A stretch of 15,735 nucleotides of DNA from an uncultured Steroidobacter sp. Its GTDB lineage: Bacteria; Pseudomonadota; Gammaproteobacteria; Steroidobacterales; Steroidobacteraceae. The stretch is from assembly GCA_946478975.1 (NCBI GenBank), contig CAMLEO010000161.1, forward strand, positions 1-15,735, written 5' to 3'. Shown piece by piece: positions 6,757 through 15,246 of this stretch. Under the pieces are notes generated by a model. That model had not been told where the DNA came from, ran no database searches, and was given only the letters and a program-made list of their open reading frames with translations. How positions within the stretch are numbered: position 1 is the stretch's first letter; every line of letters begins with the position of its first letter. The position numbers were made by a program, and so were the translations under genes.

Positions 6757-6908
6757 ATTTTGGACAGCCATCGCGCCTTCCAAAAATTGGACATCCATCG
6801 ATTTGGTTTGCCGAACGGACTTGCCAAAGATTTGGACACCCATCACCCATCAAGGGTGATGGCAGTAGATGGGTGTCCAAGATCGAGGGAAGCTGGATGG
6901 GTGTCCAA
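6757..6908. repeat. Dense cluster of five REP-like arms between genes
   Basis: Three plus-oriented arms are TTGGACAGCCATCG (6760-6773), TTGGACATCCATCG (6787-6800) and TTGGACACCCATC (6832-6844). Two minus-oriented arms are GATGGGTGTCCAA at 6868-6880 and 6896-6908. The third and fourth form a perfect 13-bp inverted repeat with a smaller CACCC/GGGTG stem nested in the loop at about 6845-6857. Each plus arm is preceded by CCAA a few bases before its TTGG. The 341-base gap at 6676-7016 holds this cluster, a small GC tandem repeat and the leader of the next gene, with no gene of its own. Confidence 0.82.
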
Positions 6909-6920
6909 GATTGAAGAGAC

Positions 6921-6942
6921 CGCCCCGCCGCCGCCCCGCCGC
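6921..6942 (+). repeat. Two tandem 11-bp GC repeats
   Basis: CGCCCCGCCGC occurs twice head to tail directly after the repeat cluster. It is simple-sequence DNA that could vary in copy number. No function is evident. Confidence 0.5.
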
Positions 6943-7004
6943 CACCTGTGTCAAGACCCCGCCCCCGCTCCCTTTTTCTTTTACTATCACCCCCTGTTCG
7001 AGCT

Positions 7005-7010
7005 AGGGAG
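7005..7010 (+). promoter_or_regulatory. Ribosome binding site that sets the DUF885 start
   Basis: AGGGAG ends directly at the ATG of 7011 but stands six bases before the ATG of 7017. This spacing favours 7017 as the true start, ahead of a clean signal peptide. Confidence 0.65.
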
Positions 7011-7016
7011 ATGCAG

Positions 7017-8801
7017 ATGCGACGGGCGATGGTTGCTGTGGTGTTCGGGGCGTTACTCGCCAGTTCGTCGGTCTGGGCTCAGGCCAATGCCGAGGCGGCG
7101 CTCACCGCCTTGATCGGCGAGTACGAACAGCTGATCCGCAGGGACGATCCGGTGAGCGCGGGGCAGGAGGGCGATCGGGATGCGCTTCGTCGTCTGCCGG
7201 ACGTGCGGCCGGAAACGCAGCAGGCGAATGGCAAGCAGCTCAAGTCGATCGCGGAACGTTTGGGTCGCATCGACGCCGCGCAGCTGTCGGACGACGCGGC
7301 GTTGAATCATATGTTGCTCACCAACGTGGTCGCGACGCATGCCGAGCAAATCTCATATGACCTCACTCGCATCGCGTTCGAGAACGACAGCGGTTTTCAT
7401 ACATTGCTCGATTACCTGGCGCGCACGACGACCATCGGCTCGCGTGAAGATGCCGACGCGTGGCTGGCGCGGCTGGAAGCGACGCCGGCGTTTTATGAGC
7501 AGAATCTCGCGAACCTGAAGCGAGGCATCAAAACCAAGCTCACGCAGCCGCGCATCGTTTCGGAACGCGTGCTCGATGTCGCCCGCAAACACGCGGCGAC
7601 CAAGCCGGAAGAGAGCTCACTGTTGCTGCCGTTCGCGCGCATGCCGGCGAGCATCCCGGCCAACGTGCAAGAGGAATATCGCGCGAAGGCACTTGCGGTC
7701 GTTCGCGATCGAATTCAGCCGCTGCAGCGTCAGTTCGCCGACTTCATGGCGAAGGAATATGTGCCGGCATCGCGCCCCAAGCTCGCGTGGCGCACGACGC
7801 CGAACGGCGAGAACACCTATCGTTTCTTCGTGCGCCGTGAAACGACGACCCAAATGACGCCGGATGAAATTCATCAGCTCGGCTTGTCCGAGGTGTCGCG
7901 CATTCGCGGTTTGATGGAGAAGACCATAGCGGAGACCGGCTTCAAAGGCAGCTTCCCCGAGTTCCTGCAAATGCTGCGCACGGACCAGCGTTTCTACGCC
8001 AAAACGCCGGAGGATCTGCTGGAGAAAGCGAGCGAGATCGCCAAGCGCTCGGACGATCAGTTGCCTCGCTTGTTCGGCACCTTGCCGCGCCTGCCGTATG
8101 GTGTGCGTCCAGTGCCGGCTGACATCGCAGATGGCTACACCACCGGCCGCTATTGGGGCGGCAGCATGCAGCAGGGGCAGGCCGGCGGTTACATGGTGAA
8201 CACGTCGCACCTCGATCAGCGGCCGCTGTATGAGCTGCCGGCGTTGACTGTGCACGAGGCAGTGCCGGGTCATCACTTGCAGATCGCGTTGTCACAAGAG
8301 TTGAGCGGGCTGCCTTACTTCCGTCGCAATACCAGCCCGACCGCGTTCGTCGAAGGTTGGGGCCTGTATTCGGAGTTCCTGGGCGAGGAGATGGGCATCT
8401 ATCGCGATCCGTACGAGCGCTTCGGCCGCTACTCGTACGAAATGTGGCGTGCTTGCCGGCTCGTGGCGGATACGGGCATTCACTGGCTCGGCTGGGACAT
8501 CGAACAGGCGCGAAAGTGCTTCACCGAGAACTCGGCCCTCGCTCCTCACAACATTCAGACGGAATTGGAACGTTACATTTCCTGGCCCGGCCAGGCGCTC
8601 GCTTACAAGATCGGCGAGCTGCGTTTCCGGGCGTTGCGCAAGGAAGCGGAACAGGCGCTGGGTGAGCGCTTCAACGTTCGCAAGTTTCACGACCAGCTGC
8701 TGCTCAGTGGCGCGCTGCCTCTGGATGTCGTGAGCAAACGAGTGAAGGCGTGGGTTGCGGAGCAGTCCCGCGATCAAAACGCGGCCGCCCCGGCACCCTG
8801 A
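7017..8801 (+). CDS. Secreted DUF885-family metallopeptidase-like protein
   Basis: A 594-residue exported protein of the DUF885 family, thought to be zinc peptidases though few members have been tested. The start at 7017 is chosen by the AGGGAG site and gives a signal peptide, MRRAMVAVVFGALLASSSVWAQ, with cleavage near residue 22. The long N-terminal helical region is followed by the family signature HEAVPGHH (H413, E414, H419, H420), which contains an HExxPGHH zinc site, and by FVEGWGLYSE, where E446 is the likely third ligand. RRNTSPTAF just before it and SWPGQALAYKIGELRFRALR near the C-terminus are also typical. Location is periplasmic or secreted. The repeat cluster lies just upstream. 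The reading frame can be extended to 6948, but that would bury the signal peptide. The arsC-like gene follows after 12 bases, suggesting co-transcription. Confidence 0.92.
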   Translation: MRRAMVAVVFGALLASSSVWAQANAEAALTALIGEYEQLIRRDDPVSAGQEGDRDALRRLPDVRPETQQANGKQLKSIAERLGRIDAAQLSDDAALNHMLLTNVVATHAEQISYDLTRIAFENDSGFHTLLDYLARTTTIGSREDADAWLARLEATPAFYEQNLANLKRGIKTKLTQPRIVSERVLDVARKHAATKPEESSLLLPFARMPASIPANVQEEYRAKALAVVRDRIQPLQRQFADFMAKEYVPASRPKLAWRTTPNGENTYRFFVRRETTTQMTPDEIHQLGLSEVSRIRGLMEKTIAETGFKGSFPEFLQMLRTDQRFYAKTPEDLLEKASEIAKRSDDQLPRLFGTLPRLPYGVRPVPADIADGYTTGRYWGGSMQQGQAGGYMVNTSHLDQRPLYELPALTVHEAVPGHHLQIALSQELSGLPYFRRNTSPTAFVEGWGLYSEFLGEEMGIYRDPYERFGRYSYEMWRACRLVADTGIHWLGWDIEQARKCFTENSALAPHNIQTELERYISWPGQALAYKIGELRFRALRKEAEQALGERFNVRKFHDQLLLSGALPLDVVSKRVKAWVAEQSRDQNAAAPAP

Positions 8802-8813
8802 TTCTTACGCATC

Positions 8814-9161
8814 ATGCGCACGACCATCTACGGCATCAAAAACTGCGACACCATGAAGAAAGCGCGCACTTGGCTGGATCAGCACCAAGTGCAGTACGAC
8901 TTTCACGATTACAAAGTGTCCGGCATCGACCGCGAGCGTCTCGATGCGTGGTGTAAAAAAGTCGGTTGGGAAGTGCTGCTGAATCGCGCCGGCACGACCT
9001 TTCGCAAATTGCCCGACGCGGATCGCGCCGACCTGGATGAGCGCAAGGCTGTGGCGCTGATGCTGGCACAGCCGTCCATGATCAAGCGTCCAGTGCTGGA
9101 GCAGGGCGCGAAACTGCTGGTGGGGTTCGATCCAGCGAAGTACCAGGCGACCTTCGGCTGA
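8814..9161 (+). CDS. ArsC/Spx-family reductase (YffB-like)
   Basis: A 115-residue member of the ArsC/Spx thioredoxin-fold family, cytoplasmic. The N-terminus TIYGIKNCDTMKKARTWL carries the single cysteine (C11) at the position used by arsenate reductases, but as NCDTMKKA rather than an arsenate-specific loop. KRPVLEQG near residue 91 provides the conserved Arg-cis-Pro. Length is normal. These YffB-like proteins are often named ArsC family reductases, and their substrate, probably a glutathione mixed disulfide, is uncertain. Arsenate reduction should not be assumed because no ars genes are nearby. The gene begins 12 bases after the DUF885 stop, with no strong ribosome binding site of its own, so coupling to that gene is likely. 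Confidence 0.9.
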   Translation: MRTTIYGIKNCDTMKKARTWLDQHQVQYDFHDYKVSGIDRERLDAWCKKVGWEVLLNRAGTTFRKLPDADRADLDERKAVALMLAQPSMIKRPVLEQGAKLLVGFDPAKYQATFG

Positions 9162-9205
9162 CGCCGTCCGGCGGGCGCGGTGATTGGGGTACAGGATGTG
9201 CCCCC

Positions 9206-9220
9206 GCCGCCGCAGGCGGC
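9206..9220. terminator. Small GC hairpin after the ArsC-like gene
   Basis: GCCGCC (9206-9211) pairs with GGCGGC (9215-9220) around a three-base loop, 45 bases past the stop. There is no T-run, so a terminator role is weak. Confidence 0.3.
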
Positions 9221-9273
9221 ACGAGGGTCGTGGCAGGATGCCCGATCCCGAGTTTCAGACTAGACTCGCGCCC

Positions 9274-10515
9274 ATGAGCACGAAACCGTTTACATCCCTG
9301 CCCATGAAGCTTTCCATCCTGACGGCCGCTCTGCAGGAGCTCACGCCGCGGGACAAGCGCGACCCCGATCCGGACCTGGCCGTTGAAGAGTGGCTGCAGT
9401 TCGCGCGGGAGATTGGCTCGCCGAATATTCAGCTGTCGGCGGCGCTCCATCCGTCGGAGAGCGATGTGCCGGCGGAGGCCATGCTCGATCCGGTCGCCAA
9501 CACGCTCGACCTGCGCCAGCCGTTCTCGAAACAGCGTGCGGCCCGCGTGCTCGCCGCCATGCGCGAGACTGGTGTGGGCCTGTCCGATCTCGGCTACTTC
9601 GACAACATGCTGGTCGCCGATCCAGCCGCGCGTCGCAAGAAACATGACTTCATGTTGCGTGTGTTCGATGCTGCCGTGTTGCTCGGCACCGATGCAGTGT
9701 GCGGTTTCGTCGGCCGCAATCCGCAGCTGGAAATGGATCAGAACCTCGTGATGTTCGAGGAGGCATTCATTCCCTTGCTGAAAGAAGCCAAAGCTCGCGG
9801 GCTGACGTATCGCGTCGAGCAGTGTCCGATGCCGGGTTGGAACGTGCTCGATCGCTGGCACAACAACATCGCATATGCGCCGGGCCCATGGATTGCGTTA
9901 CATCGGATTTGCGAGCGCCATGGCGTGGGCGATCAGTTCCGCATTCACTACGATCCTTCGCATGCCATTCTGATGGGGCAGGACACGCGCTCATTGTTTC
10001 AATATCTCAAGGACGAGGGCTACGGCTTCCTCATCGGCGGCTTCCACGTGAAAGGGCAGGTCGTCAATTCACGCGGCGTTTCTGCGTGGGGCTACGGTGG
10101 GCAGACCATGCAGCGTGGCGACTGGATCGATGGCAAGCCGTCGCCGAATCCGGCCGATCAGGGCAATGCCTGGAAGAAACAAACCGTACTGTGCGAGCAC
10201 GAACTGCCCGGCACCGCGAAGCACGATCCGCTCGCTTATCTCCAGAACCGCAGTGTCGATTGGCTCGATCATCAGCTCGCCGCACGCGAGTTGTTATCTA
10301 TCGATCCAGCGAACACTTACCTGGTCGTCGAGCACGAATATCCGCCGGCGCGCATCCAGGATCGTTCGCGTCTCGCGCCCATCCTCAAAGGCTCGCTCGC
10401 GTTCGTCAAAGCCATCGATGAGGCGGCGGCCGCGATGTACTCCCTCCAGCACGAAGTGCTGAAGTCCCAGGGCATTCCGGTTCAGGGCGTGGGGCGCGAG
10501 GCGTACCGCTCCTAG
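9274..10515 (+). CDS. Sugar phosphate isomerase/epimerase-like TIM barrel protein
   Basis: A 413-residue protein of the xylose-isomerase-like TIM barrel superfamily (AP endonuclease 2 fold), cytoplasmic, with divalent metal expected. Likely metal ligands appear at the ends of barrel strands: E182 in [12 protein letters not shown]225/D227 and H230 in [10 protein letters not shown]258 in GGFHVKG, and E353 in LVVEHEYP. The start is uncertain. The frame is open from 9184, but 9274 (MSTKPFTS) or 9304 ([11 protein letters not shown]) fit better, and neither has a good ribosome binding site. A TAGACT hexamer just before 9274 hints at a very short leader. The enzyme is longer than the usual 280-320 residues because of an insertion after the HVKG strand (about 260-320). 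The substrate is unknown; a sugar or inositol derivative is a family-level guess. It is followed by a hairpin and a new transcription unit. Confidence 0.85.
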   Translation: MSTKPFTSLPMKLSILTAALQELTPRDKRDPDPDLAVEEWLQFAREIGSPNIQLSAALHPSESDVPAEAMLDPVANTLDLRQPFSKQRAARVLAAMRETGVGLSDLGYFDNMLVADPAARRKKHDFMLRVFDAAVLLGTDAVCGFVGRNPQLEMDQNLVMFEEAFIPLLKEAKARGLTYRVEQCPMPGWNVLDRWHNNIAYAPGPWIALHRICERHGVGDQFRIHYDPSHAILMGQDTRSLFQYLKDEGYGFLIGGFHVKGQVVNSRGVSAWGYGGQTMQRGDWIDGKPSPNPADQGNAWKKQTVLCEHELPGTAKHDPLAYLQNRSVDWLDHQLAARELLSIDPANTYLVVEHEYPPARIQDRSRLAPILKGSLAFVKAIDEAAAAMYSLQHEVLKSQGIPVQGVGREAYRS

Positions 10516-10531
10516 CGCTCTGTCCGTTTTT

Positions 10532-10556
10532 GACCGCTGCCGGTCGTGCAGCGGTC
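10532..10556. terminator. Perfect 9-bp dyad between the TIM barrel and isochorismatase genes
   Basis: GACCGCTGC (10532-10540) and GCAGCGGTC (10548-10556) form a perfect inverted repeat with a seven-base loop, 17 bases after the stop. A T5 run lies before it rather than after it, so it is not a canonical plus-strand terminator. It lies 56 bases before the isochorismatase start and could equally be an operator for the GlxA-type regulator. Confidence 0.42.
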
Positions 10557-10600
10557 TCGTTCCAGGGTGCCGGCCGGCGCAAGATGCGACTCCATGTTCT

Positions 10601-10607
10601 GGAGGAG
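10601..10607 (+). promoter_or_regulatory. Strong ribosome binding site for the isochorismatase-like gene
   Basis: GGAGGAG stands five bases before the ATG at 10613, close to the ideal Shine-Dalgarno sequence, and fixes the start. Confidence 0.75.
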
Positions 10608-10612
10608 TCGCC

Positions 10613-11170
10613 ATGAAATCCGCGTTGATTGTGATCGATGTGCAGCAGTCCTTTACCCACCGGCCGTATTGGGATGACACCGAATTTCCGGCGTTCATCG
10701 ACACGCTGCAGAGCCTGGTGGATCGCGCCGAGCGCGCCGGCGTGCCGGTGCTGCAGGTGTTCCATCTCGACGAAAGAGGCGAGAACAACCCGTTTTCCCG
10801 CAGGTCCGGGTTCATCAAGACGCTGCCGCAGCTCAGGATCGATCCCACCGAGGTGTTCAACAAGTCGGTGCATTCGGCCATGTTTGCCGCCAATGCCAGC
10901 GGCGAGAGTCTCGATCACTGGTTGCGTACTCACGGCGTCGATCATTTGATCGTGACCGGCATCCGCACCGAGCAGTGCTGTGAGACGACCACCCGTCACG
11001 CTTCGGATCTGGGCTACTCGGTGACGTACGCGATGGACGCGACCCTGACGTTCCCGATGGTGTCCGGATCGGGCCGTCGCTACACTGCCGCCGAGATTCG
11101 GGACCGGACCGGGCTGGTGCTGGAAGGCCGATTCGCCAAAGTCATGAACGCTGCCGCGGTCGCCATGTGA
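10613..11170 (+). CDS. Isochorismatase-family cysteine hydrolase
   Basis: A 185-residue cytoplasmic hydrolase of the isochorismatase/nicotinamidase superfamily. The catalytic triad is visible: D9 in LIVIDVQQSF, K84 in VFNKSVHSAM, and Cys122 in GIRTEQCCETTTRHA, aligned to the usual C-V-x-x-T-A. The double cysteine at 122-123 is slightly unusual. Length and domain cover are complete. The family hydrolyses amides or related C-N and C-O bonds; the substrate here is not known, and isochorismate itself is unlikely without a menaquinone or siderophore neighbourhood. It begins with a very strong ribosome binding site. The GlxA-type regulator starts 10 bases after its stop, so the two are almost certainly one operon and the regulator may respond to the substrate of this enzyme. 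Confidence 0.93.
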   Translation: MKSALIVIDVQQSFTHRPYWDDTEFPAFIDTLQSLVDRAERAGVPVLQVFHLDERGENNPFSRRSGFIKTLPQLRIDPTEVFNKSVHSAMFAANASGESLDHWLRTHGVDHLIVTGIRTEQCCETTTRHASDLGYSVTYAMDATLTFPMVSGSGRRYTAAEIRDRTGLVLEGRFAKVMNAAAVAM

Positions 11171-11180
11171 GAGCGCTGGA

Positions 11181-12137
11181 ATGAGACACGTGCTGTTTGC
11201 CATCCTGCCGGAGGTCGTCCTGTTGGACGTCGCCGGCGCGGCCGAGGCTTTCAGGCTGGCGGGCCAGCTGGTGCCGAACAGTTACGAGCTGCAATTCGTC
11301 GGGCCGCAGTCGTCGGCGCGCTCCGCGGTCGGGCTGCAGTTGCATCAGCTGCAGCCCTTGCCGCCCACGGTGCCGGACGGCGCGATCGTCGTCATCGCAG
11401 GCGTGAGCTCCAAGTCGCTCGATTTGAAATCCCCGGCGGTCAAGCGACTCACCGAATGGCTGGAGAAGATCTCCGGCAACGAGACAGTGACGTTGATGTG
11501 CGTGTGTTCCGGCAGCCTGCTCGCCGCGCAAGCGGGATTACTGCGCGGGCGCGAATGCACGACTCATCATGCGTTCGTCGAAACATTAGGGAACATCGAG
11601 CCCACCGCGACGGTGCACGGCAATCGCATCTTCGTTGAAGATGGCTCGGTGTTCACCAGCGCCGGTGTCACATCAGGCATCGATCTGGCGCTGCATGTGA
11701 TCGGTCAGCAACTCGGTCACAAGATCGCCGTCGCTGTCGCGCGCGATCTGGTCGTGTACATGCGTCGCACGACCGCGGATCCGCAGCTGTCCGCCTGGCT
11801 GATGTATCGAAATCACATTCATCCGGCGGTTCACAAGGTTCAGGATGCGATCGCTCGCAATCCGGCCGCCGATTGGACTGCGAACAAACTTGCAGCGGTC
11901 GCATACATGAGCGCGCGCAACCTGGCGCGATTGTTTTCCGAGCACGCGGGCTGCTCGCCGCTGGATTACGTGCAACGGCTGCGCGTCGCGCTGGCGCGAG
12001 AAATGGTGATGAACAGCGATCTGGCGTTGGAGCGAGTGGCTGAGCGTACCGGCTTCAGCTCCGCCCATCATCTGCGGCGAGTGTGGCGGCGTTGGGAGCG
12101 CGTGCCGCCGGCAGAGTATCGGCTGACAGCTCGCTGA
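11181..12137 (+). CDS. GlxA-family transcriptional regulator (DJ-1/PfpI domain plus AraC HTH)
   Basis: A 318-residue two-domain regulator. Residues about 1-185 form a DJ-1/PfpI-like (glutamine amidotransferase class 1-like) sensor: the core runs from MRHVLFAILPEVVLLDVAGAAEAF to the nucleophile elbow VTLMCVCSGSLLAAQAGLL (Cys109), and GRECTTHHA follows. Residues about 218-316 form an AraC-type double helix-turn-helix: MSARNLARLFSEHAGCSPLDYVQRLR, then VAERTGFSSAHHLRRVWRRW. In this family the first domain usually senses a small ligand without enzyme activity. Ten bases separate it from the isochorismatase-like gene, indicating an operon and probable control of it. The last 83 bases are also coding on the opposite strand for the end of the polysaccharide deacetylase gene. 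Confidence 0.93.
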   Translation: MRHVLFAILPEVVLLDVAGAAEAFRLAGQLVPNSYELQFVGPQSSARSAVGLQLHQLQPLPPTVPDGAIVVIAGVSSKSLDLKSPAVKRLTEWLEKISGNETVTLMCVCSGSLLAAQAGLLRGRECTTHHAFVETLGNIEPTATVHGNRIFVEDGSVFTSAGVTSGIDLALHVIGQQLGHKIAVAVARDLVVYMRRTTADPQLSAWLMYRNHIHPAVHKVQDAIARNPAADWTANKLAAVAYMSARNLARLFSEHAGCSPLDYVQRLRVALAREMVMNSDLALERVAERTGFSSAHHLRRVWRRWERVPPAEYRLTAR

Positions 12138-12990
12138 CCGGCACCGATCGCAAGCCACGCTCGCGCAGCCCCTGTAACAACAGCGGCACGATGGCATGAA
12201 TGATCGGACGATGACGCTGGTCGAGATCGTGCCCGTCGTGAAGCAACACGATGTCGCCGGGCCGAATGCGCCGCAGGACGTTGCGAGCGATCGTATTCGC
12301 GTCGCGCACGATCGTGTCGCGCGAATGAATCGACCACGCAACGGCAGTGAGATTTCTTTTCTGCGCAGCGCGCGCCATGGCCGGGCTCTTCAACCCCACC
12401 GGCGGTCGATACAAAGGTTCGCGCTCGTTTCCCGTCACCGACTTGATCAGCTGCGAGCAGCGATCGATCTCCACGCCGTGGCCGGTCGCCGAATAAAAAT
12501 TCTGCAGGCGCGAGTGATGCCACGAGTGATTGCCCAACTCGTGACCTTCCGCGAGCATGCGCTGGCCCAAGGCAAGTGATTTTTCCAGCTGACGGCCAAT
12601 CACAAAGAAAGTCGCGCGCGCCTCATGCTCGGCGAGCATGTCGAGCAAACGCGGAGTTATTTCCGGATCGGGGCCGTCATCAAACGTGAGCGCAACCTGT
12701 GGCCGATCTGTGCGGCCGCGCACGAGCGTCGGATAAAGCACGGGCGAGGCGGGGCGAAAAATCCCATCGAGCATCAGCAGCGCGTGGGCGCCGAGTGGCA
12801 GCCCGATGCTGAGCGCGCTGGGACCAAACGCCGCCGCTGATCCCAGTACGGCGGCGCCGCTGGCGAGCAGGAATCGATCGGCGCGGCACAAATTCAAGGC
12901 ACAATTTCCGGTGACGTTACGGCCAAGCATCTTGGCAGCTGCCGGCGATTCTAAGCACCTGGGACGATTCATGCCATCAATCGTCGGCAT
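12055..12990 (-). CDS. Membrane-anchored polysaccharide deacetylase (NodB homology domain)
   Basis: A 311-residue carbohydrate esterase family 4-type protein that removes N- or O-acetyl groups from a polysaccharide such as peptidoglycan, chitin-like or exopolysaccharide chains. The NodB motifs are present in order: TFDDGPD with D104/D105, GNHSWHH with H155 and H159 as metal ligands, YRPPVG at 194-199, and LLHDGHD near 249-255. A hydrophobic stretch at about 39-80 suggests a membrane anchor and an extracytoplasmic catalytic domain. Start choice is open: Met1 (12990), Met7 and Met21 all lack a clear ribosome binding site. The C-terminal 28 residues after VPVSELSA have no family match I recognise and lie over the end of the opposite-strand regulator gene. 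Confidence 0.9.
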   Translation of the reverse strand: MPTIDGMNRPRCLESPAAAKMLGRNVTGNCALNLCRADRFLLASGAAVLGSAAAFGPSALSIGLPLGAHALLMLDGIFRPASPVLYPTLVRGRTDRPQVALTFDDGPDPEITPRLLDMLAEHEARATFFVIGRQLEKSLALGQRMLAEGHELGNHSWHHSRLQNFYSATGHGVEIDRCSQLIKSVTGNEREPLYRPPVGLKSPAMARAAQKRNLTAVAWSIHSRDTIVRDANTIARNVLRRIRPGDIVLLHDGHDLDQRHRPIIHAIVPLLLQGLRERGLRSVPVSELSADTLPAARAPNAATLAADDGRS

Positions 12991-13063
12991 TGCGAACGGC
13001 GATTGCCGACGACCCGGGCCGGGCGCATCTTCGCTCTCCAGATTGACGCCTACGCACGTGGGC

Positions 13064-13068
13064 AGGAG
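13064..13068 (+). promoter_or_regulatory. Ribosome binding site that sets the thioredoxin start
   Basis: AGGAG six bases before the ATG at 13075 selects this start over the upstream in-frame ATG at 13003, which would add 24 residues absent from thioredoxins. Confidence 0.75.
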
Positions 13069-13074
13069 CTGTAC

Positions 13075-13407
13075 ATGAGTGACTCAAAGTTCGTTGCCGT
13101 GACCGATGCCAGCTTTGAACAACAAGTGCTGAGCGCCCCCGGCCCGGTGCTGGTGAAGTTCGAGGCCGACTGGTGCGGCCCGTGCCAGGCGATGAAGCCG
13201 ATGATCGAAGACATCGCCCGCGATTACGAAGGCCGCCTCACGGTCGCGACCATCGACGTCGATCAAAACAACGCGGTGCCGTATCGCCTCGGCGTGCGCG
13301 GCGTGCCGACGGTGATGTTGTTCAAGAACGGAGAAGTGGTGGGCCAGAAGGTGGGCCTGCCGCGCAAGGCGGACCTCACCGCGCTGATCGATTCGAAATT
13401 GAACTGA
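13075..13407 (+). CDS. trxA: Thioredoxin
   Basis: A 110-residue thioredoxin, the cytoplasmic dithiol-disulfide carrier that reduces ribonucleotide reductase and other proteins with electrons from thioredoxin reductase. The active site is ADWCGPCQAMKP, with Cys34 and Cys37. The cis-proline lies in GVRGVPTVMLFKNG, and the whole thioredoxin fold is present at the normal length. The start at 13075 is preferred because of the AGGAG site and because upstream residues do not resemble thioredoxin. An 84-base gap separates it from the divergent deacetylase gene, and a strong intrinsic terminator follows its stop, so it is a single-gene transcription unit. The symbol is given for the family; a paralogue elsewhere in the genome could be the housekeeping copy. 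Confidence 0.92.
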   Translation: MSDSKFVAVTDASFEQQVLSAPGPVLVKFEADWCGPCQAMKPMIEDIARDYEGRLTVATIDVDQNNAVPYRLGVRGVPTVMLFKNGEVVGQKVGLPRKADLTALIDSKLN

Positions 13408-13444
13408 CGGCGAACCTCGAAGCAGCACCAGGCGCGCCAACAGC

Positions 13445-13474
13445 AGCCCCAGCCATTCGGCTGGGGCTTTTTTT
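13445..13474 (+). terminator. Rho-independent terminator of the thioredoxin gene
   Basis: AGCCCCAGCC (13445-13454) pairs perfectly with GGCTGGGGCT (13459-13468) around an ATTC loop, followed by a run of seven T residues. This is a textbook intrinsic terminator and the best in the window. Confidence 0.93.
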
Positions 13475-13516
13475 ATGCTAGCGTCCGCGAGGTTCGTCGC
13501 CCCAATTCGTCGCCAT

Positions 13517-13522
13517 AGGGAG
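13517..13522 (+). promoter_or_regulatory. Ribosome binding site for the GTG start of the amidohydrolase
   Basis: AGGGAG stands five bases before the GTG at 13528, which supports a GTG start directly in front of a signal peptide. Confidence 0.65.
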
Positions 13523-13527
13523 CCGTT

Positions 13528-15217
<1,690 letters not shown>

Positions 15218-15246
<29 letters not shown>

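Noticed and set aside
6757..6908. CRISPR array
   Set aside because: The arms occur in both orientations with uneven spacing and no unique spacers of constant length, and there are no cas genes.
8814..9161. Dedicated arsenate reductase arsC
   Set aside because: The protein belongs to the YffB/Spx-like branch by its NCDTMKKA motif and length, and no arsenic genes are nearby.
11059..11071. GATGGTGTCCGGA in the isochorismatase-like gene as a motif copy
   Set aside because: It is one base short of the motif and lies within conserved coding sequence far from the cluster.
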